Shown one piece after another: positions 49,902 through 59,185 of a stretch of 64,000 nucleotides of DNA (positions within the stretch are counted from its first letter, which is position 1; each line of letters starts with the position of its first letter). The stretch spans positions 36,278 to 100,277 of the forward strand of contig JAFRRT010000022.1 in the NCBI GenBank assembly GCA_017427945.1. The letters are read 5' to 3'. The notes below the pieces were generated by a model. The model did not search any database and had not been told where the DNA came from. It was given only the letters and a program-made list of their open reading frames with translations. The stretch comes from Muribaculaceae bacterium. Its GTDB lineage: Bacteria; Bacteroidota; Bacteroidia; Bacteroidales; Muribaculaceae. A program made the position numbers and the translations under genes.

Positions 49902-49938
49902 AAACAAGACACAGCAGTAGCCGTGTCTTGTTTGTTAA
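49902..49938 (+). terminator. Intrinsic terminator
   Basis: AAACAAGACAC (49902-49912) pairs with GTGTCTTGTTT (49923-49933) around a 10-nt loop, with T-rich sequence after. It ends the DUF4919 gene. Confidence 0.88.
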
Positions 49939-49966
49939 TGTGCCCAATATTATCTCCTTTTTTTAG

Positions 49967-49996
49967 ATTGAGATAAGAATTATTTGATTACCTTTG
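49967..49996 (+). promoter_or_regulatory. Promoter ATTG-N18-TACCTTTG
   Basis: ATTG at 49967-49970 and TACCTTTG at 49989-49996 with an 18-bp spacer. It serves the acyl-CoA ligase gene. Confidence 0.65.
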
Positions 49997-50019
49997 CGGT
50001 TACTAAACATGTTACCATC

Positions 50020-51681
50020 ATGATAAAGGAAAACCTGATCAAGATTTATGAGCGCAGTTTCATCGACAACTGGGAGCTGCCCGCATTGACCGACTACAAT
50101 ACCGGCGAGAAATTGACCTATGGCGACTTTGCCCGCAACATTGCCAAGCTGCACATGCTGTTTGATGCCATCGGTGTGAAGCAGGGTGACCGCATCGCCC
50201 TGATAGGCAAGAACATTCCCAACTGGGTGACCACCTTTATGGCGACCATCACCTACGGTGCCGTTATCGTCCCCATCCTGCAGGAGTTCAATCCCGCCGA
50301 TGCGCAGCACATCATCAACCACAGCGAGGCGACGATGCTGTTCATCAGCAAGTCAATCTGGGAAAACCTGGAGTTTGACAAGATGCCGCGCCTGCGTGCC
50401 GTCTTCCAGCTCGAGGACATGTCGCTGCTTGCCGAGCAAGATGGCGAGAGTGCCTCTGTTGCTCGCGCTGCCCTTGATGACAAGTTCAACGAGTGCTATC
50501 CGAACGGCTTCTATCGCAACGACATCCACTATGCCGACGTTCCCAACGATGCGCTGGTGGACATCAACTACACGTCGGGCACAACTGGCTTCAGCAAGGG
50601 CGTGATGCTCACCGCCAATGCCCTGGCAGGCAACGTGGTCTATGGCATCAACTCAGGCTTGCACTTCAAGGGGTCGAGAGACCTGGCCTTCCTGCCGCTG
50701 GCCCACGCCTTCGGGTGCGCGTTCGACATGCTGGTGCCGCTGGCTGTGGGTGCCCACATCACCCTGCTGGGCCGCATCCCGTCGCCCAAGATTCTTGTCA
50801 AGGCGATGAGCGAGGTGAAACCCAATGTGGTGTTCACCGTGCCACTGGTGCTGGAGAAGATCTACACCAAGATGATTGTGCCCATGATCAGCAAGGGTGC
50901 CCTGCGCTGGGCGCTGGCAGTGCCCTATCTTGACAAACGCATCTACGGACAGATTCGCAATAAGTTGATAGAGGCCTTTGGCGGCGAGTTTGAAGAGGTG
51001 ATTGTGGGCGGTGCCCCGTTCAACGCCGAGGTCGAGGACTTCCTGTACAAAATCAAGTTCCCGTTTACCGTGGGCTACGGCATGACCGAGTGCGGACCGC
51101 TGGTGAGCCATGCTCCCTGGCGTGAGTTCGTGCCCCACAGCGCGGGCCGAGTGCTGCCTGGCATCATGGAGTGCAAGATATTGAGCGACGACCCCGAGAA
51201 CGTTCCCGGCGAAATTTGCGTGCGCGGCGAGAACGTGATGCAGGGCTACTTCCATAACAGCGAGGCTACTGAGAAAGTGCTGCACGAGGACGGCTGGCTC
51301 CACACCGGTGACATGGGTACGCTGAATGCCGACGGCACATTATTTATAAGGGGACGCCTCAAGACCATGCTGCTGAGCTCCAGCGGACAGAACATCTACC
51401 CCGAGGAGATTGAGGCGAAACTGAACAACATGCTCTACGTGAGCGAGAGCCTCGTCGTCATGCGTGAAGGCAAACTCGTGGCGCTCGTCTATCCCGACTA
51501 TGACGTAATGGACCAGCAGGGCGTGACGCGCGACAAGCTGCCAGGACTGATGGAAGAGATTCGCACCGAGCTGAACAAACTGGTGGCCCCCTACGAGCGC
51601 ATTGCCAAGATTCAGCTCATGGCCACCGAGTTTGACAAAACGCCCAAACGGAGCATCAAACGTTACCTGTACAGCAACTGA
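50020..51681 (+). CDS. AMP-dependent acyl-CoA ligase (long-chain fatty-acid type)
   Basis: A 553-residue member of the ANL superfamily, which activates a carboxylic acid as acyl-AMP and passes it to CoA. The AMP-binding P-loop is DINYTSGTTGFSKGVMLT; the later motifs GYGMTECGPLVSH, DGWLHTGDMGTL and the C-terminal hinge with Lys in FDKTPKRSIKRYL are complete. The length fits long-chain acyl-CoA synthetases (FadD-like) rather than acetyl-CoA synthetase. Substrate chain length is inferred. The start is ATG at 50020; an in-frame upstream codon would cross the promoter. Confidence 0.92.
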   Translation: MIKENLIKIYERSFIDNWELPALTDYNTGEKLTYGDFARNIAKLHMLFDAIGVKQGDRIALIGKNIPNWVTTFMATITYGAVIVPILQEFNPADAQHIINHSEATMLFISKSIWENLEFDKMPRLRAVFQLEDMSLLAEQDGESASVARAALDDKFNECYPNGFYRNDIHYADVPNDALVDINYTSGTTGFSKGVMLTANALAGNVVYGINSGLHFKGSRDLAFLPLAHAFGCAFDMLVPLAVGAHITLLGRIPSPKILVKAMSEVKPNVVFTVPLVLEKIYTKMIVPMISKGALRWALAVPYLDKRIYGQIRNKLIEAFGGEFEEVIVGGAPFNAEVEDFLYKIKFPFTVGYGMTECGPLVSHAPWREFVPHSAGRVLPGIMECKILSDDPENVPGEICVRGENVMQGYFHNSEATEKVLHEDGWLHTGDMGTLNADGTLFIRGRLKTMLLSSSGQNIYPEEIEAKLNNMLYVSESLVVMREGKLVALVYPDYDVMDQQGVTRDKLPGLMEEIRTELNKLVAPYERIAKIQLMATEFDKTPKRSIKRYLYSN

Positions 51682-51736
51682 TTTTGACCCTAAAAACGGG
51701 TTTTCCAAAATACCGTATGCAGGGTTAACAATATTT

Positions 51737-51772
51737 AACGGATACCGTTCCTGCGGTATCCGTTTCTTTATT
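51737..51772 (+). terminator. Intrinsic terminator
   Basis: AACGGATACCG (51737-51747) pairs with CGGTATCCGTT (51754-51764), followed by TCTTTATT. It ends the acyl-CoA ligase gene. Confidence 0.9.
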
Positions 51773-51860
51773 CTGCTGATTATCAGTTAATAAGGTGGCG
51801 ATTTTGGCAAAAATCGGAAAGGCGGGATAAAAAATTATTCAAAAAAAAATCGGAAAAACG

Positions 51861-51890
51861 CTTGCAGGTGAAAAATTTGATATAATTTTG
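51861..51890 (+). promoter_or_regulatory. Promoter CTTG-N18-TAATTTTG
   Basis: TAATTTTG at 51883-51890 and a CTTG at 51861-51864 with an 18-bp spacer. It serves the small lipoprotein gene at 51946, with an A/T-rich leader. Confidence 0.65.
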
Positions 51891-51945
51891 CAGCCGTTTT
51901 AACGAAAGAGAATTAATTGTTTTATTATTTAAAAGTACAAAAGAA

Positions 51946-52158
51946 ATGAAGAAGTTAGTTTTAGCTCTTGCTATTATCGCTAGCGTTAGCATGATTTCCT
52001 GCACCAACAATGCCGAGCAGGCTACCGAGACTGAAGAGGCTGTTGAGGCTGTTGAAGAGGTAGTTGACAGTGCTGCTGCTGTTGTTGACAGTGCTGCTGC
52101 CGTTGTTGACAGCGCCGCTCAGGTTGTTGAGGAGGCTACTGAGGCTCCCGCCGAGTAA
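51946..52158 (+). CDS. Small acidic lipoprotein with VVDSAA repeats
   Basis: A 70-residue predicted lipoprotein: signal MKKLVLALAIIASVSMISC, lipidated Cys19. The mature 51 residues are almost only Glu, Ala, Val, Thr, Asp and Ser, with three consecutive VVDSAA(A/Q) repeats; they probably form a helix or coiled coil, somewhat as in small Lpp-like lipoproteins, but no family is recognised. A clean promoter upstream and a strong terminator downstream suggest a short, possibly abundant mRNA. The repeat DNA (GTTGTTGACAGTGCTGCT) is nearly identical between copies, so recent expansion or slippage is possible. Confidence 0.85.
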   Translation: MKKLVLALAIIASVSMISCTNNAEQATETEEAVEAVEEVVDSAAAVVDSAAAVVDSAAQVVEEATEAPAE

Positions 52159-52183
52159 GCAAGACTTACAACACAAACGTTTG

Positions 52184-52217
52184 AAGCTGTTCCCCGTGAG
52201 GGTTGAGCAGCTTTTTT
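52184..52217 (+). terminator. Intrinsic terminator
   Basis: AAGCTG-TC pairs with GA-CAGCTT (52184-52192 with 52205-52213), followed by TTTTATT. It ends the small lipoprotein gene. Confidence 0.85.
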
Positions 52218-52236
52218 ATTTCCCCTTGACTGATAA

Positions 52237-52270
52237 CGAAGCCGGCAAGCCCATGGGCCTGCCGGCTTCG
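52237..52270 (-). terminator. Hairpin terminator of nagB
   Basis: CGAAGCCGGCA and its complement pair around 52237-52270, with an inner GCCCATGGGC. It lies 24 bp after the nagB stop. The T-run on the minus side is weak; TGTTTTGTT follows on the plus side, so it may act in both directions. Confidence 0.75.
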
Positions 52271-52293
52271 TGTTTTGTTATGTCACTACCCTA

Positions 52294-53103
52294 TTACAGC
52301 AAGGTGTCGGGGTCGATGTTGTTGCGCTCGATGTCCTTGAAGTAGCGGTAGGTGCCCACCTTGAGCTCATCGACAGCCATCTCGTCGGCAATAATGACGG
52401 CGTGGGGGTGCATCTGCAGGGCACTCAAGGTACACATCTGCGAAACGCCGCCCTCGATGGCCTGCTGCAGGGCGCGTGCCTTGTTGTGGCCGTTGACGAT
52501 GATCATGACCTCGCGGGCATCCATCACGGTGCCGACGCCCACGGTGAGGGCGGTCTTGGGCACCTTGTTCAGGTCGCCGTCAAAGAAGCGGCTGTTGGCA
52601 ATGATAGTGTCCTGGGTGAGCGTCTTTTGGCGCGTGCGCGACGTGAGTGACGAGCCCGGCTCGTTAAAGGCGATGTGGCCGTCAGGGCCCACGCCACCCA
52701 TGAACAGGTCGATGCCGCCGGCAGCCTTGATGCGTGCTTCATAGTCGGCGCACTCCTTCACCAGGTCGGGAGCATTGCCGTTGAGGATGTTCACGTTCTC
52801 GGGCTTGATGTCGATGTGAGAAAAGAAGTTGTTCCACATGAACGAGTGGTAGCTCTCGGGGTGCTCCTCGGGCAGGTTGCAGTACTCGTCCATATTAAAG
52901 GTGATGACATGCTGGAATGATATCTTACCTGCCTTGTTCATGGCGATGAGCTCACGGTACATGCCCAGCGGCGAGCTTCCCGTGGGGCAACCCAGTACAA
53001 AAGGTTTTTCCTGTGTGGGATGAGCATCATTGATGCGTTTTGCCACATATCGGGCAGCCCACTTTGACACATTCTCGTAATCAGGTTCGATAATCAGTCT
53101 CAT
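52294..53103 (-). CDS. nagB: Glucosamine-6-phosphate deaminase
   Basis: A 269-residue enzyme of normal NagB length. It converts glucosamine-6-phosphate to fructose-6-phosphate and ammonia, linking amino-sugar use to glycolysis. Motifs: the phosphate-binding [33 protein letters not shown] with the acid-base Asp, and the signature [18 protein letters not shown]. The later [20 protein letters not shown] and [18 protein letters not shown] also match. It has its own promoter (53146-53176). Together with the glucosaminidase and other envelope genes, it fits recycling of N-acetylglucosamine. Confidence 0.97.
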   Translation of the reverse strand: MRLIIEPDYENVSKWAARYVAKRINDAHPTQEKPFVLGCPTGSSPLGMYRELIAMNKAGKISFQHVITFNMDEYCNLPEEHPESYHSFMWNNFFSHIDIKPENVNILNGNAPDLVKECADYEARIKAAGGIDLFMGGVGPDGHIAFNEPGSSLTSRTRQKTLTQDTIIANSRFFDGDLNKVPKTALTVGVGTVMDAREVMIIVNGHNKARALQQAIEGGVSQMCTLSALQMHPHAVIIADEMAVDELKVGTYRYFKDIERNNIDPDTLL

Positions 53104-53145
53104 ACTTCTTGATTTAGGTTGTTACATTATTATTTATTGATGTGG

Positions 53146-53176
53146 CAAAGTTACTTCTTTTCTGCAAAATCTCAAT
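53146..53176 (-). promoter_or_regulatory. Promoter ATTG-N19-TAACTTTG
   Basis: On the minus strand, TAACTTTG (53146-53153 as CAAAGTTA on plus) and ATTG (53173-53176) with a 19-bp spacer. It serves nagB. Confidence 0.7.
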
Positions 53177-53310
53177 AAAAAAGTTGTAACTTTCGCGGCT
53201 ACCACCGCGCAAGACAGGCAGCGCCTCGGGAAAACTTGTGCAAACCGAATGTCATAGCACTTGTGCCAATGACTGAGGTGATGCCAAGTTTATTCAAATT
53301 CAAAATAAAT

Positions 53311-53341
53311 TTTGTTATCCGCTCGGCTTGCACTATCTTTG
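53311..53341 (+). promoter_or_regulatory. Promoter TTTG-N19-TATCTTTG
   Basis: TTTG at 53311-53314 and TATCTTTG at 53334-53341 with a 19-bp spacer, a perfect match to the Bacteroidota consensus. It serves surE with a short leader of about 20 nt. Confidence 0.85.
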
Positions 53342-53368
53342 TGCCCCAAATACACTGATAAAAACCGT

Positions 53369-54139
53369 ATGGACAAGAGACCACTCATCCTCATCAGCAA
53401 CGATGACGGCTACACCTACAACGGCATCAAGTCGCTCATCAAGGTGGCACGCACGCTGGGCGACGTGTTTGTCGTCGCTCCCGCCGTGCACCAGAGTGGC
53501 ATGGCGAGTGCCATCACGTTTATTCACCCGGTGCGCGCCATCAAAGTGGCCAACGAGCCGGGCTACACCGCCTATCTGGCGACCGGCACCCCTGCCGACT
53601 GCGTGAAGCTCGCCCTGAGCCAGCTCATGGCCGACAACATGCCCGACATCGTGCTGGCAGGCATCAACCACGGCTACAACAGCGGGCTGAACACGCTGTA
53701 CAGCGGTACGATGGCGTGTGCCTTTGAGGGCATCCTGCACGGCGTGCCCAGTGTGGCGTTTTCCTATGGCGACTACAGCGGTGATGCCGACACCAGCGTG
53801 TGTGAGCCCATCGTCAAGCATGTTACCGAAAGGGTGCTGAAGAGCGGCTTGCCCAAGGACGTGTGCCTGAACGTGAACATCCCCAAGGTTGACGGCGACT
53901 TTAAGGGCATGAAAGTCACCACGGGCGACATGGGGCGCTGGATCAACGAGTGGGAGCACCGCGTGGACCCCACGGGGCGCGACTACTACTGGCTCACCGG
54001 CGAGTTTGAGATGGCCGACAAGGGCGAAGGCCTGACCGACTATTACTGGCTGGAACGGGGCTTTGTGACGGTGACGCCCACCCAGGTGGACCAGACCGAC
54101 CACGCGTCGATGAAACAAATCGAGCAACTGCTGCTGTGA
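53369..54139 (+). CDS. surE: 5'/3'-nucleotidase SurE
   Basis: A 256-residue enzyme of the SurE family, which removes phosphate from nucleoside monophosphates with a divalent metal. The metal-binding start LILISNDDGYTYNGIKSL, APAVHQSGMASAIT, the GTPADCVKLAL motif, AGINHGYNSGLNTLYSGTM (Asn ligand) and AFEGILHGVPSVAFS are all in place. The start is ATG at 53369 after a clean promoter. It precedes gltX by 69 bp; the two may be co-transcribed. Confidence 0.96.
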   Translation: MDKRPLILISNDDGYTYNGIKSLIKVARTLGDVFVVAPAVHQSGMASAITFIHPVRAIKVANEPGYTAYLATGTPADCVKLALSQLMADNMPDIVLAGINHGYNSGLNTLYSGTMACAFEGILHGVPSVAFSYGDYSGDADTSVCEPIVKHVTERVLKSGLPKDVCLNVNIPKVDGDFKGMKVTTGDMGRWINEWEHRVDPTGRDYYWLTGEFEMADKGEGLTDYYWLERGFVTVTPTQVDQTDHASMKQIEQLLL

Positions 54140-54208
54140 TGACAAACCAGCCACATTTGACTATTGACAAATCATTATAGAAATCATAACGACAACAACA
54201 CTAATAAT

Positions 54209-55747
54209 ATGGAAAGAAGAGTAAGAGTTCGCTTTGCGCCCTCCCCCACGGGCCCGCTGCACATCGGCGGCGTGCGCACGGCGTTGTATAACTACCTGTT
54301 TGCCCGTCAGCACGGCGGCGACATGATTCTGCGCATCGAGGACACCGACAGCACCCGTTTTGTGCCCGGTGCCGAGGAGTACATCAACGAGGCCCTGCAA
54401 TGGCTGGGCATCGGCATTGATGAAGGCGTGCGCGAAGGCGGCAACTACGGCCCCTACAAGCAGAGTGAGCGCCGCGACCTGTACCGCAAGTACACGCAGC
54501 AGCTCGTGGATGCAGGCAAGGCCTACTATGCCTTTGACACCCCCGAGGAGCTGGAAGCCAAGCGCCAGGAAATCAAAAATTTCCAATATGACGCACGCAC
54601 GCGCGGCATGATGCGCAACTCGCTGTCATTGCCCGCCGACGAGGTCAAGGCCCTGATGGACAAGGGCGAGAAATGGGTGGTGCGCTTCCGCATCGACCCC
54701 GACCAGGACGTTGTGGTTCACGACCTGCTGCGCGGCGACGTGACCATCAACTCGTCGATTCTCGACGATAAGGTGCTCTACAAGAGTGCCGATGACCTGC
54801 CCACTTATCACCTGGCCAACATCGTTGATGACCACCTGATGGAGGTGTCACACGTCATCCGTGGCGAGGAGTGGCTGCCCAGTGCTCCGCTCCACGTGCT
54901 GTTGTATCAGGCCTTTGGCTGGGAGGACACCATGCCCGCATTTGTTCACCTGCCGCTGCTGCTCAAGCCCGACGGAAAGGGCAAGTTGAGCAAACGCGAC
55001 GGTGACCGCCTGGGCTTCCCCGTGTTCCCCCTCGACTGGCAAGACCCCAAGAGCGGCGAGCGCTCCAGCGGCTATCGCGAGGCAGGCTATCTACCCCAGG
55101 CCGTGGTCAACTTCCTGGCCCTGCTGGGATGGAACCCCGGTGACGACCGCGAGATTTTCTCGATGGACGAGCTCATTAAGGAGTTCTCCATCGACCACTG
55201 CTCCCGCAAGGGTGCCAAGTTCGACTTCGAGAAGGGCAAGTGGTTCAACCACGAGTACCTTATCGCTATGGACGACCGTGAGCTGGCCGAACTGTTCAAA
55301 CCCATCATGGTGCAGCACGGCGTGAACCCCGCCGACTTCAGCGACGAGTACATCACCCAGGCCGTTGCGCTGGTCAAGAACCGCGCCAACTTCGTGAGTG
55401 ACTTGTGGGACCAGGCCAGTTTCTTCTTTGTGCGCCCCACGAACTACAGCGAGAAGGACATACGCAAGCGCTGGAAGCCCGAGACTCCCGAGCTGATGCG
55501 CGAACTCGCCAAGCTGCTCGAGACCGCCGACATGGACAGCCAGGCGTGTGAAGCCACCGTCATGGACTGGATTGACAAGGGCGGCTACCACAAGGGTAAC
55601 GTGATGAACGCCTTCCGCCTGACCGTGGTGGGCGAATGCCGCGGCCCGCACATGTTTGACATCACCCAGCTGATGGGCCGCGAGGAGACGCTCGCCCGCC
55701 TGAACGCCGGCATCCAGAACATCGAGTTGCCTGCTGAAAATGCATAA
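54209..55747 (+). CDS. gltX: Glutamate-tRNA ligase
   Basis: A 512-residue class I aminoacyl-tRNA synthetase, slightly longer than most GltX proteins (about 470-500). The HIGH-type motif is in [21 protein letters not shown] and the KMSKS-type motif is [15 protein letters not shown]. It attaches glutamate to tRNA-Glu, and in Bacteroidota possibly to tRNA-Gln. The ATG at 54209 (MERRVRVRF) is the start; the frame upstream is without a good codon. The last 8 bases overlap the next gene, which suggests coupled translation. Confidence 0.97.
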   Translation: MERRVRVRFAPSPTGPLHIGGVRTALYNYLFARQHGGDMILRIEDTDSTRFVPGAEEYINEALQWLGIGIDEGVREGGNYGPYKQSERRDLYRKYTQQLVDAGKAYYAFDTPEELEAKRQEIKNFQYDARTRGMMRNSLSLPADEVKALMDKGEKWVVRFRIDPDQDVVVHDLLRGDVTINSSILDDKVLYKSADDLPTYHLANIVDDHLMEVSHVIRGEEWLPSAPLHVLLYQAFGWEDTMPAFVHLPLLLKPDGKGKLSKRDGDRLGFPVFPLDWQDPKSGERSSGYREAGYLPQAVVNFLALLGWNPGDDREIFSMDELIKEFSIDHCSRKGAKFDFEKGKWFNHEYLIAMDDRELAELFKPIMVQHGVNPADFSDEYITQAVALVKNRANFVSDLWDQASFFFVRPTNYSEKDIRKRWKPETPELMRELAKLLETADMDSQACEATVMDWIDKGGYHKGNVMNAFRLTVVGECRGPHMFDITQLMGREETLARLNAGIQNIELPAENA

Positions 55748-56825
55748 ATGGCTCAGTGCCATATTGACTTTACTGCTCTCCATTCCGTCTCTTGTCGCTC
55801 AAGAACTGGAATGGAGCGTTGACGCGAGCATGCTGGTCAACAACCGCGAGGGCGGAGACAAATACACGCCTGACCAGACCATCCTGTTCACGCGTCTTGC
55901 CCCCGAGGTAGGCATCTCGTTGATTGACGACGAGCACGAGCTCAAGGGCGGTGTCGTGTGGTACCAGCCCATGATCGACAACCTGAGCGGATACAAGGTG
56001 CTGCCCACGCTCTACTATCGCTACAACCGCCCTGACGGATGGCACGTCACAGCGGGACTCTTCCCCCGCTCGCTCATGGTTGAGCGCATGCCGCGCTACC
56101 TGTGGAGCGACTCGCTGGGCTATTGCCAGCCCAACATACGAGGCGTGATGGCACAGCTCATCAAGCCCGCCGGTTATGCCGAGCTCGCCATCGACTGGCG
56201 ACAGATGCAGACCGAGCGCCAGCGCGAGGCCTTCACCTCCATGTTCAACACCGACTGGCGCCTGAAGGGACCCCTCAGGCTCGAAGGACACATGCAGTAC
56301 AGCCATCTGGCGATGTCGAGCTACCATGTCACCGAGCAGCATGTCAATGACGATTTGGTCATCAACCCCATGCTGGCGCTTGACCTGTCGCACCGCACCG
56401 TGCTCGACTCGCTGCGGGTGGCAGCAGGAACCGTTGTCGCCTTGGAGCGCGACCGCGGCGAAGACAAATGGCGACACCGCACCGGCTTTATTGTCAGCGC
56501 TACCGCGCGATGGCGCTGGTTACAGGTCGACGAGACCTTGTACGCAGGCGAGGACCTGATGCCGTTCTATCCCAAGTTCGGGAGCCAGCTCAACCTAGGC
56601 GACCCTTACTACCGCCATGAGGCTTATAGCCGCACCGACATCATCTTCCACGTCGTGAGCAACCGCTTTGTGGACTTGACAGGCTCACTGGTGCTGCATG
56701 CCTCGAGCGAAAGGACGGGTTTCTGGCAACAGATGACCTGCCGTTTCTACATCGACAGCCACCTGTGGAAACACCGCCATGACCGTGATTACCTGCACAG
56801 CGGACGTCTGCGCAACCTCTATTAA
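55740..56825 (+). CDS. Exported protein, probably an outer-membrane barrel
   Basis: A 361-residue exported protein with signal peptide [20 protein letters not shown], cut near QELEW. The mature protein has many amphipathic beta strands rich in Tyr, Trp and Arg ([60 protein letters not shown]) and few helices, as in an outer-membrane barrel. It overlaps gltX by 8 bp and is followed by waaA after 49 bp, so it sits among LPS-related genes. I do not recognise a family, and the role is unknown. Confidence 0.78.
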   Translation: MHKWLSAILTLLLSIPSLVAQELEWSVDASMLVNNREGGDKYTPDQTILFTRLAPEVGISLIDDEHELKGGVVWYQPMIDNLSGYKVLPTLYYRYNRPDGWHVTAGLFPRSLMVERMPRYLWSDSLGYCQPNIRGVMAQLIKPAGYAELAIDWRQMQTERQREAFTSMFNTDWRLKGPLRLEGHMQYSHLAMSSYHVTEQHVNDDLVINPMLALDLSHRTVLDSLRVAAGTVVALERDRGEDKWRHRTGFIVSATARWRWLQVDETLYAGEDLMPFYPKFGSQLNLGDPYYRHEAYSRTDIIFHVVSNRFVDLTGSLVLHASSERTGFWQQMTCRFYIDSHLWKHRHDRDYLHSGRLRNLY

Positions 56826-56874
56826 ACACCAACAGCCCAATATATTGGAATTCAGGAACTAAAACTCACAAGCT

Positions 56875-58146
56875 ATGATGGATCCGATTTACAACCTGGG
56901 TGTAGCCACCTACCAAAATGCCGTGAAATTTGCCTCCACCGCGATGCGCAATCCCAAGGCCAAACTGCTGTTGCGCGGGCAACGCCGTTGCTTCCGCACC
57001 TTGCAGCGCAAACTTGATCCGGCGGGCGGTTATATCTGGATCCACGCCTCGTCGCTGGGCGAGTTTGAGCAGGGACGTCCTCTCATCGAGATGATCAAGC
57101 GCCAGCAGCCCGACTCCCGCATCCTGTTGACGTTCTTCTCACCGTCGGGCTATGAGGTGCGCAAGAACTTCAGCATGGTAGATACGGTGGTTTATCTGCC
57201 CTTTGACCTGCCCGGCAACGTGAAACGTTTCCTCGACCTAGTCAAACCGTCGATGGCCATCTTTGTCAAGTATGAGTTCTGGGGCAACTACCTGAGTTCG
57301 CTCAAGCGCCGTGGCGTGCCCACCTATATCATCTCGGCCATCTTCCGTCCCGGCCAGATTTTCTTCAGACCCTGGGGCGGCAAGTTCCGCAAGATGCTCA
57401 AGTGCTTCGACATGCTGTTTGTACAAAACGAGCAGTCGCGTGAATTGCTGGCGAGCATCGGTATCGAGAACGTGATGGTCGCCGGCGACACCCGCTTCGA
57501 CCGCGTGGCCGACGTGCGTGCCGCAGCTCGCGAGTTCCCCCTGGTCGCCAAGTTTGTCGAGAACGCCAAGTTCACCCTTGTCATGGGCAGCTCGTGGCCT
57601 CCCGACGAGGACATCGTCATCCCCTACTTCAACGCGCATCGCGAGATGAAACTCATCATCGCGCCCCACGAGTTTGACAGGCACCGCCTGCATGTACTCA
57701 TGTCCAAGATTTCAAGGCCCGCCCGCTTCTACAGCGAGGCGACGCCCAAAAACGTGGAGAATGCCGACTGCCTGATAATCGACAGCTTCGGTCTCCTGTC
57801 GTCGCTCTACCGCTACGGGCAGACGGCCTATGTGGGCGGCGGTTTCGGCGTGAGCATCCACAACATCAACGAGGCTGCCGTTTATGGCATCCCCGTCATC
57901 TTTGGTCCCAAGCACCACAAGTTCCAGGAGGCTGCCGACCTCATCGCCTGTGACGGCGCGATGAGCATTCATGACGCTGACTCGTTCTCGGCAGCGATGG
58001 ACCCGATGCTCGAGAACAAGCCGCTGCGCCTGCAATGCGGCAAGGCTGCGGGCGACTACATCCAGGCCCACCTGGGCGGCACCCAGATTATCTACGACCA
58101 CATATTCCCGAAAGGCGAGACACCACTCGCCGAGCAGCAATCCTGA
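56875..58146 (+). CDS. waaA: 3-deoxy-D-manno-octulosonic acid (Kdo) transferase
   Basis: A 423-residue GT-B fold enzyme that adds Kdo to lipid A in the inner membrane. Motifs: WIHASSLGEFEQGRPLIEMIK near residue 50, the N-terminal domain end with KYEFWGNYLSSLKRRG, the linker VMGSSWPPDED and the sugar-nucleotide block YVGGGFGVSIHNINEAAVYGIPVIFGPKH. The N-terminal membrane anchor is weak. An ATG at 56875 or 56878 starts the frame. Its presence says the organism makes Kdo-containing LPS. Confidence 0.94.
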   Translation: MMDPIYNLGVATYQNAVKFASTAMRNPKAKLLLRGQRRCFRTLQRKLDPAGGYIWIHASSLGEFEQGRPLIEMIKRQQPDSRILLTFFSPSGYEVRKNFSMVDTVVYLPFDLPGNVKRFLDLVKPSMAIFVKYEFWGNYLSSLKRRGVPTYIISAIFRPGQIFFRPWGGKFRKMLKCFDMLFVQNEQSRELLASIGIENVMVAGDTRFDRVADVRAAAREFPLVAKFVENAKFTLVMGSSWPPDEDIVIPYFNAHREMKLIIAPHEFDRHRLHVLMSKISRPARFYSEATPKNVENADCLIIDSFGLLSSLYRYGQTAYVGGGFGVSIHNINEAAVYGIPVIFGPKHHKFQEAADLIACDGAMSIHDADSFSAAMDPMLENKPLRLQCGKAAGDYIQAHLGGTQIIYDHIFPKGETPLAEQQS

Positions 58147-58214
58147 CACGACAAATCGACCAACCGCCCCCGAGGCAAAATCTCAAATCCGATAGACAAA
58201 AAAATCGGAAAATC

Positions 58215-58246
58215 GTTGATTGTTAGCGGGATTTGTTATACCTTTG
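58215..58246 (+). promoter_or_regulatory. Promoter GTTG-N20-TACCTTTG
   Basis: TACCTTTG at 58239-58246 and GTTG at 58215-58218 with a 20-bp spacer. It should drive the yceD-rpmF-fabH-era-der cluster. Confidence 0.7.
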
Positions 58247-58272
58247 TGGCGCTTTAACGAAAAATTCAGGAG

Positions 58273-58815
58273 ATGGTAAATGCTTTGAAGTTGAAAATCA
58301 AGACGTTACCATTTGGCACTCACACGGTTGAATGTCATGTGGACGAGTCATTTTTTAATACCGAAGAGCAAATCGAAGTGCGCCGAGCCGACGTGAATGT
58401 CACCCTTGAGGTGACGCGCAAGAGCGAGGACACCTTCCACCTGGAGATCTCGTGCAGCGGCACAGTGACAGTTCCCTGCGACCGTTGCCTCGATGATCTG
58501 GATTTGCCGGTGGATGTTGACTATAGCCTGAACGTGGAGCAAATGGGCACCGAGCTCGACGACACTAACGACGAGCTGCTGATTGTGCCATCGGACTGGC
58601 GAGAGCTGGATGCCGCACCCATCGTGCGCGACACCGTGCTGTTGTCATTGCCGATGACGCACTGTCACGAGAACGAGGACGACTGCAATGCGGCCGTGCT
58701 TGGTGTGCTCGAGAGCCATCGCGTCGAGGCCGTCCCCGATGTTGATGACCAACAGAGTGAAACAACCGGCACCGACCCGAGATGGGAGGCGCTTAAAAAA
58801 CTGAAAGAACAATAA
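58273..58815 (+). CDS. yceD: YceD/DUF177 family protein
   Basis: A 180-residue protein of the DUF177 family, always found beside rpmF. It has the conserved CSGTVTVPCDRCLDDLDLPV segment with two Cys residues, an acidic central part and HCHENEDDC near residue 135. YceD is implicated in 23S rRNA processing and ribosome assembly in other bacteria. It is followed by rpmF after 21 bp. Confidence 0.9.
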   Translation: MVNALKLKIKTLPFGTHTVECHVDESFFNTEEQIEVRRADVNVTLEVTRKSEDTFHLEISCSGTVTVPCDRCLDDLDLPVDVDYSLNVEQMGTELDDTNDELLIVPSDWRELDAAPIVRDTVLLSLPMTHCHENEDDCNAAVLGVLESHRVEAVPDVDDQQSETTGTDPRWEALKKLKEQ

Positions 58816-58836
58816 TTTTTAAATAACAAAAAGAAA

Positions 58837-59019
58837 ATGGCACATCCTAAAAGAAGACAGTCTAAGACTCGTACCGCAAAGCGCCGCACCCACGACGTGG
58901 CTGTGGCTCCGACCATCGCTCAGTGCTCAAACTGCGGCGCATGGCATGTTTATCACACCGTATGCCCTGAGTGCGGTTACTACCGTGGCAAGAACGTAAT
59001 GGGCAAGGAGGAAGCCTAA
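58837..59019 (+). CDS. rpmF: 50S ribosomal protein L32
   Basis: A 60-residue protein of normal L32 length. It begins AHPKRRQSKTRTAKRRTHD and carries a zinc-ribbon-like set of four Cys (CSNCGAWHVYHTVCPECGYY), so this is the zinc-binding form. Position between yceD and fabH is the standard arrangement. Confidence 0.98.
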   Translation: MAHPKRRQSKTRTAKRRTHDVAVAPTIAQCSNCGAWHVYHTVCPECGYYRGKNVMGKEEA

Positions 59020-59185
59020 ATCCCGTGACCATTGCCGCCGGAGGTCCGTGCGGCAGTGACATGAGATTACGCTAAACAATATATCCTGAATGGGCTGTAA
59101 CGACCAAGAACGTTCATCCTCATTTGGGATATTCATTTAAGGACTATCAAGCTTTACTGCTTATCTAATACATGCTTTCAAGCTT

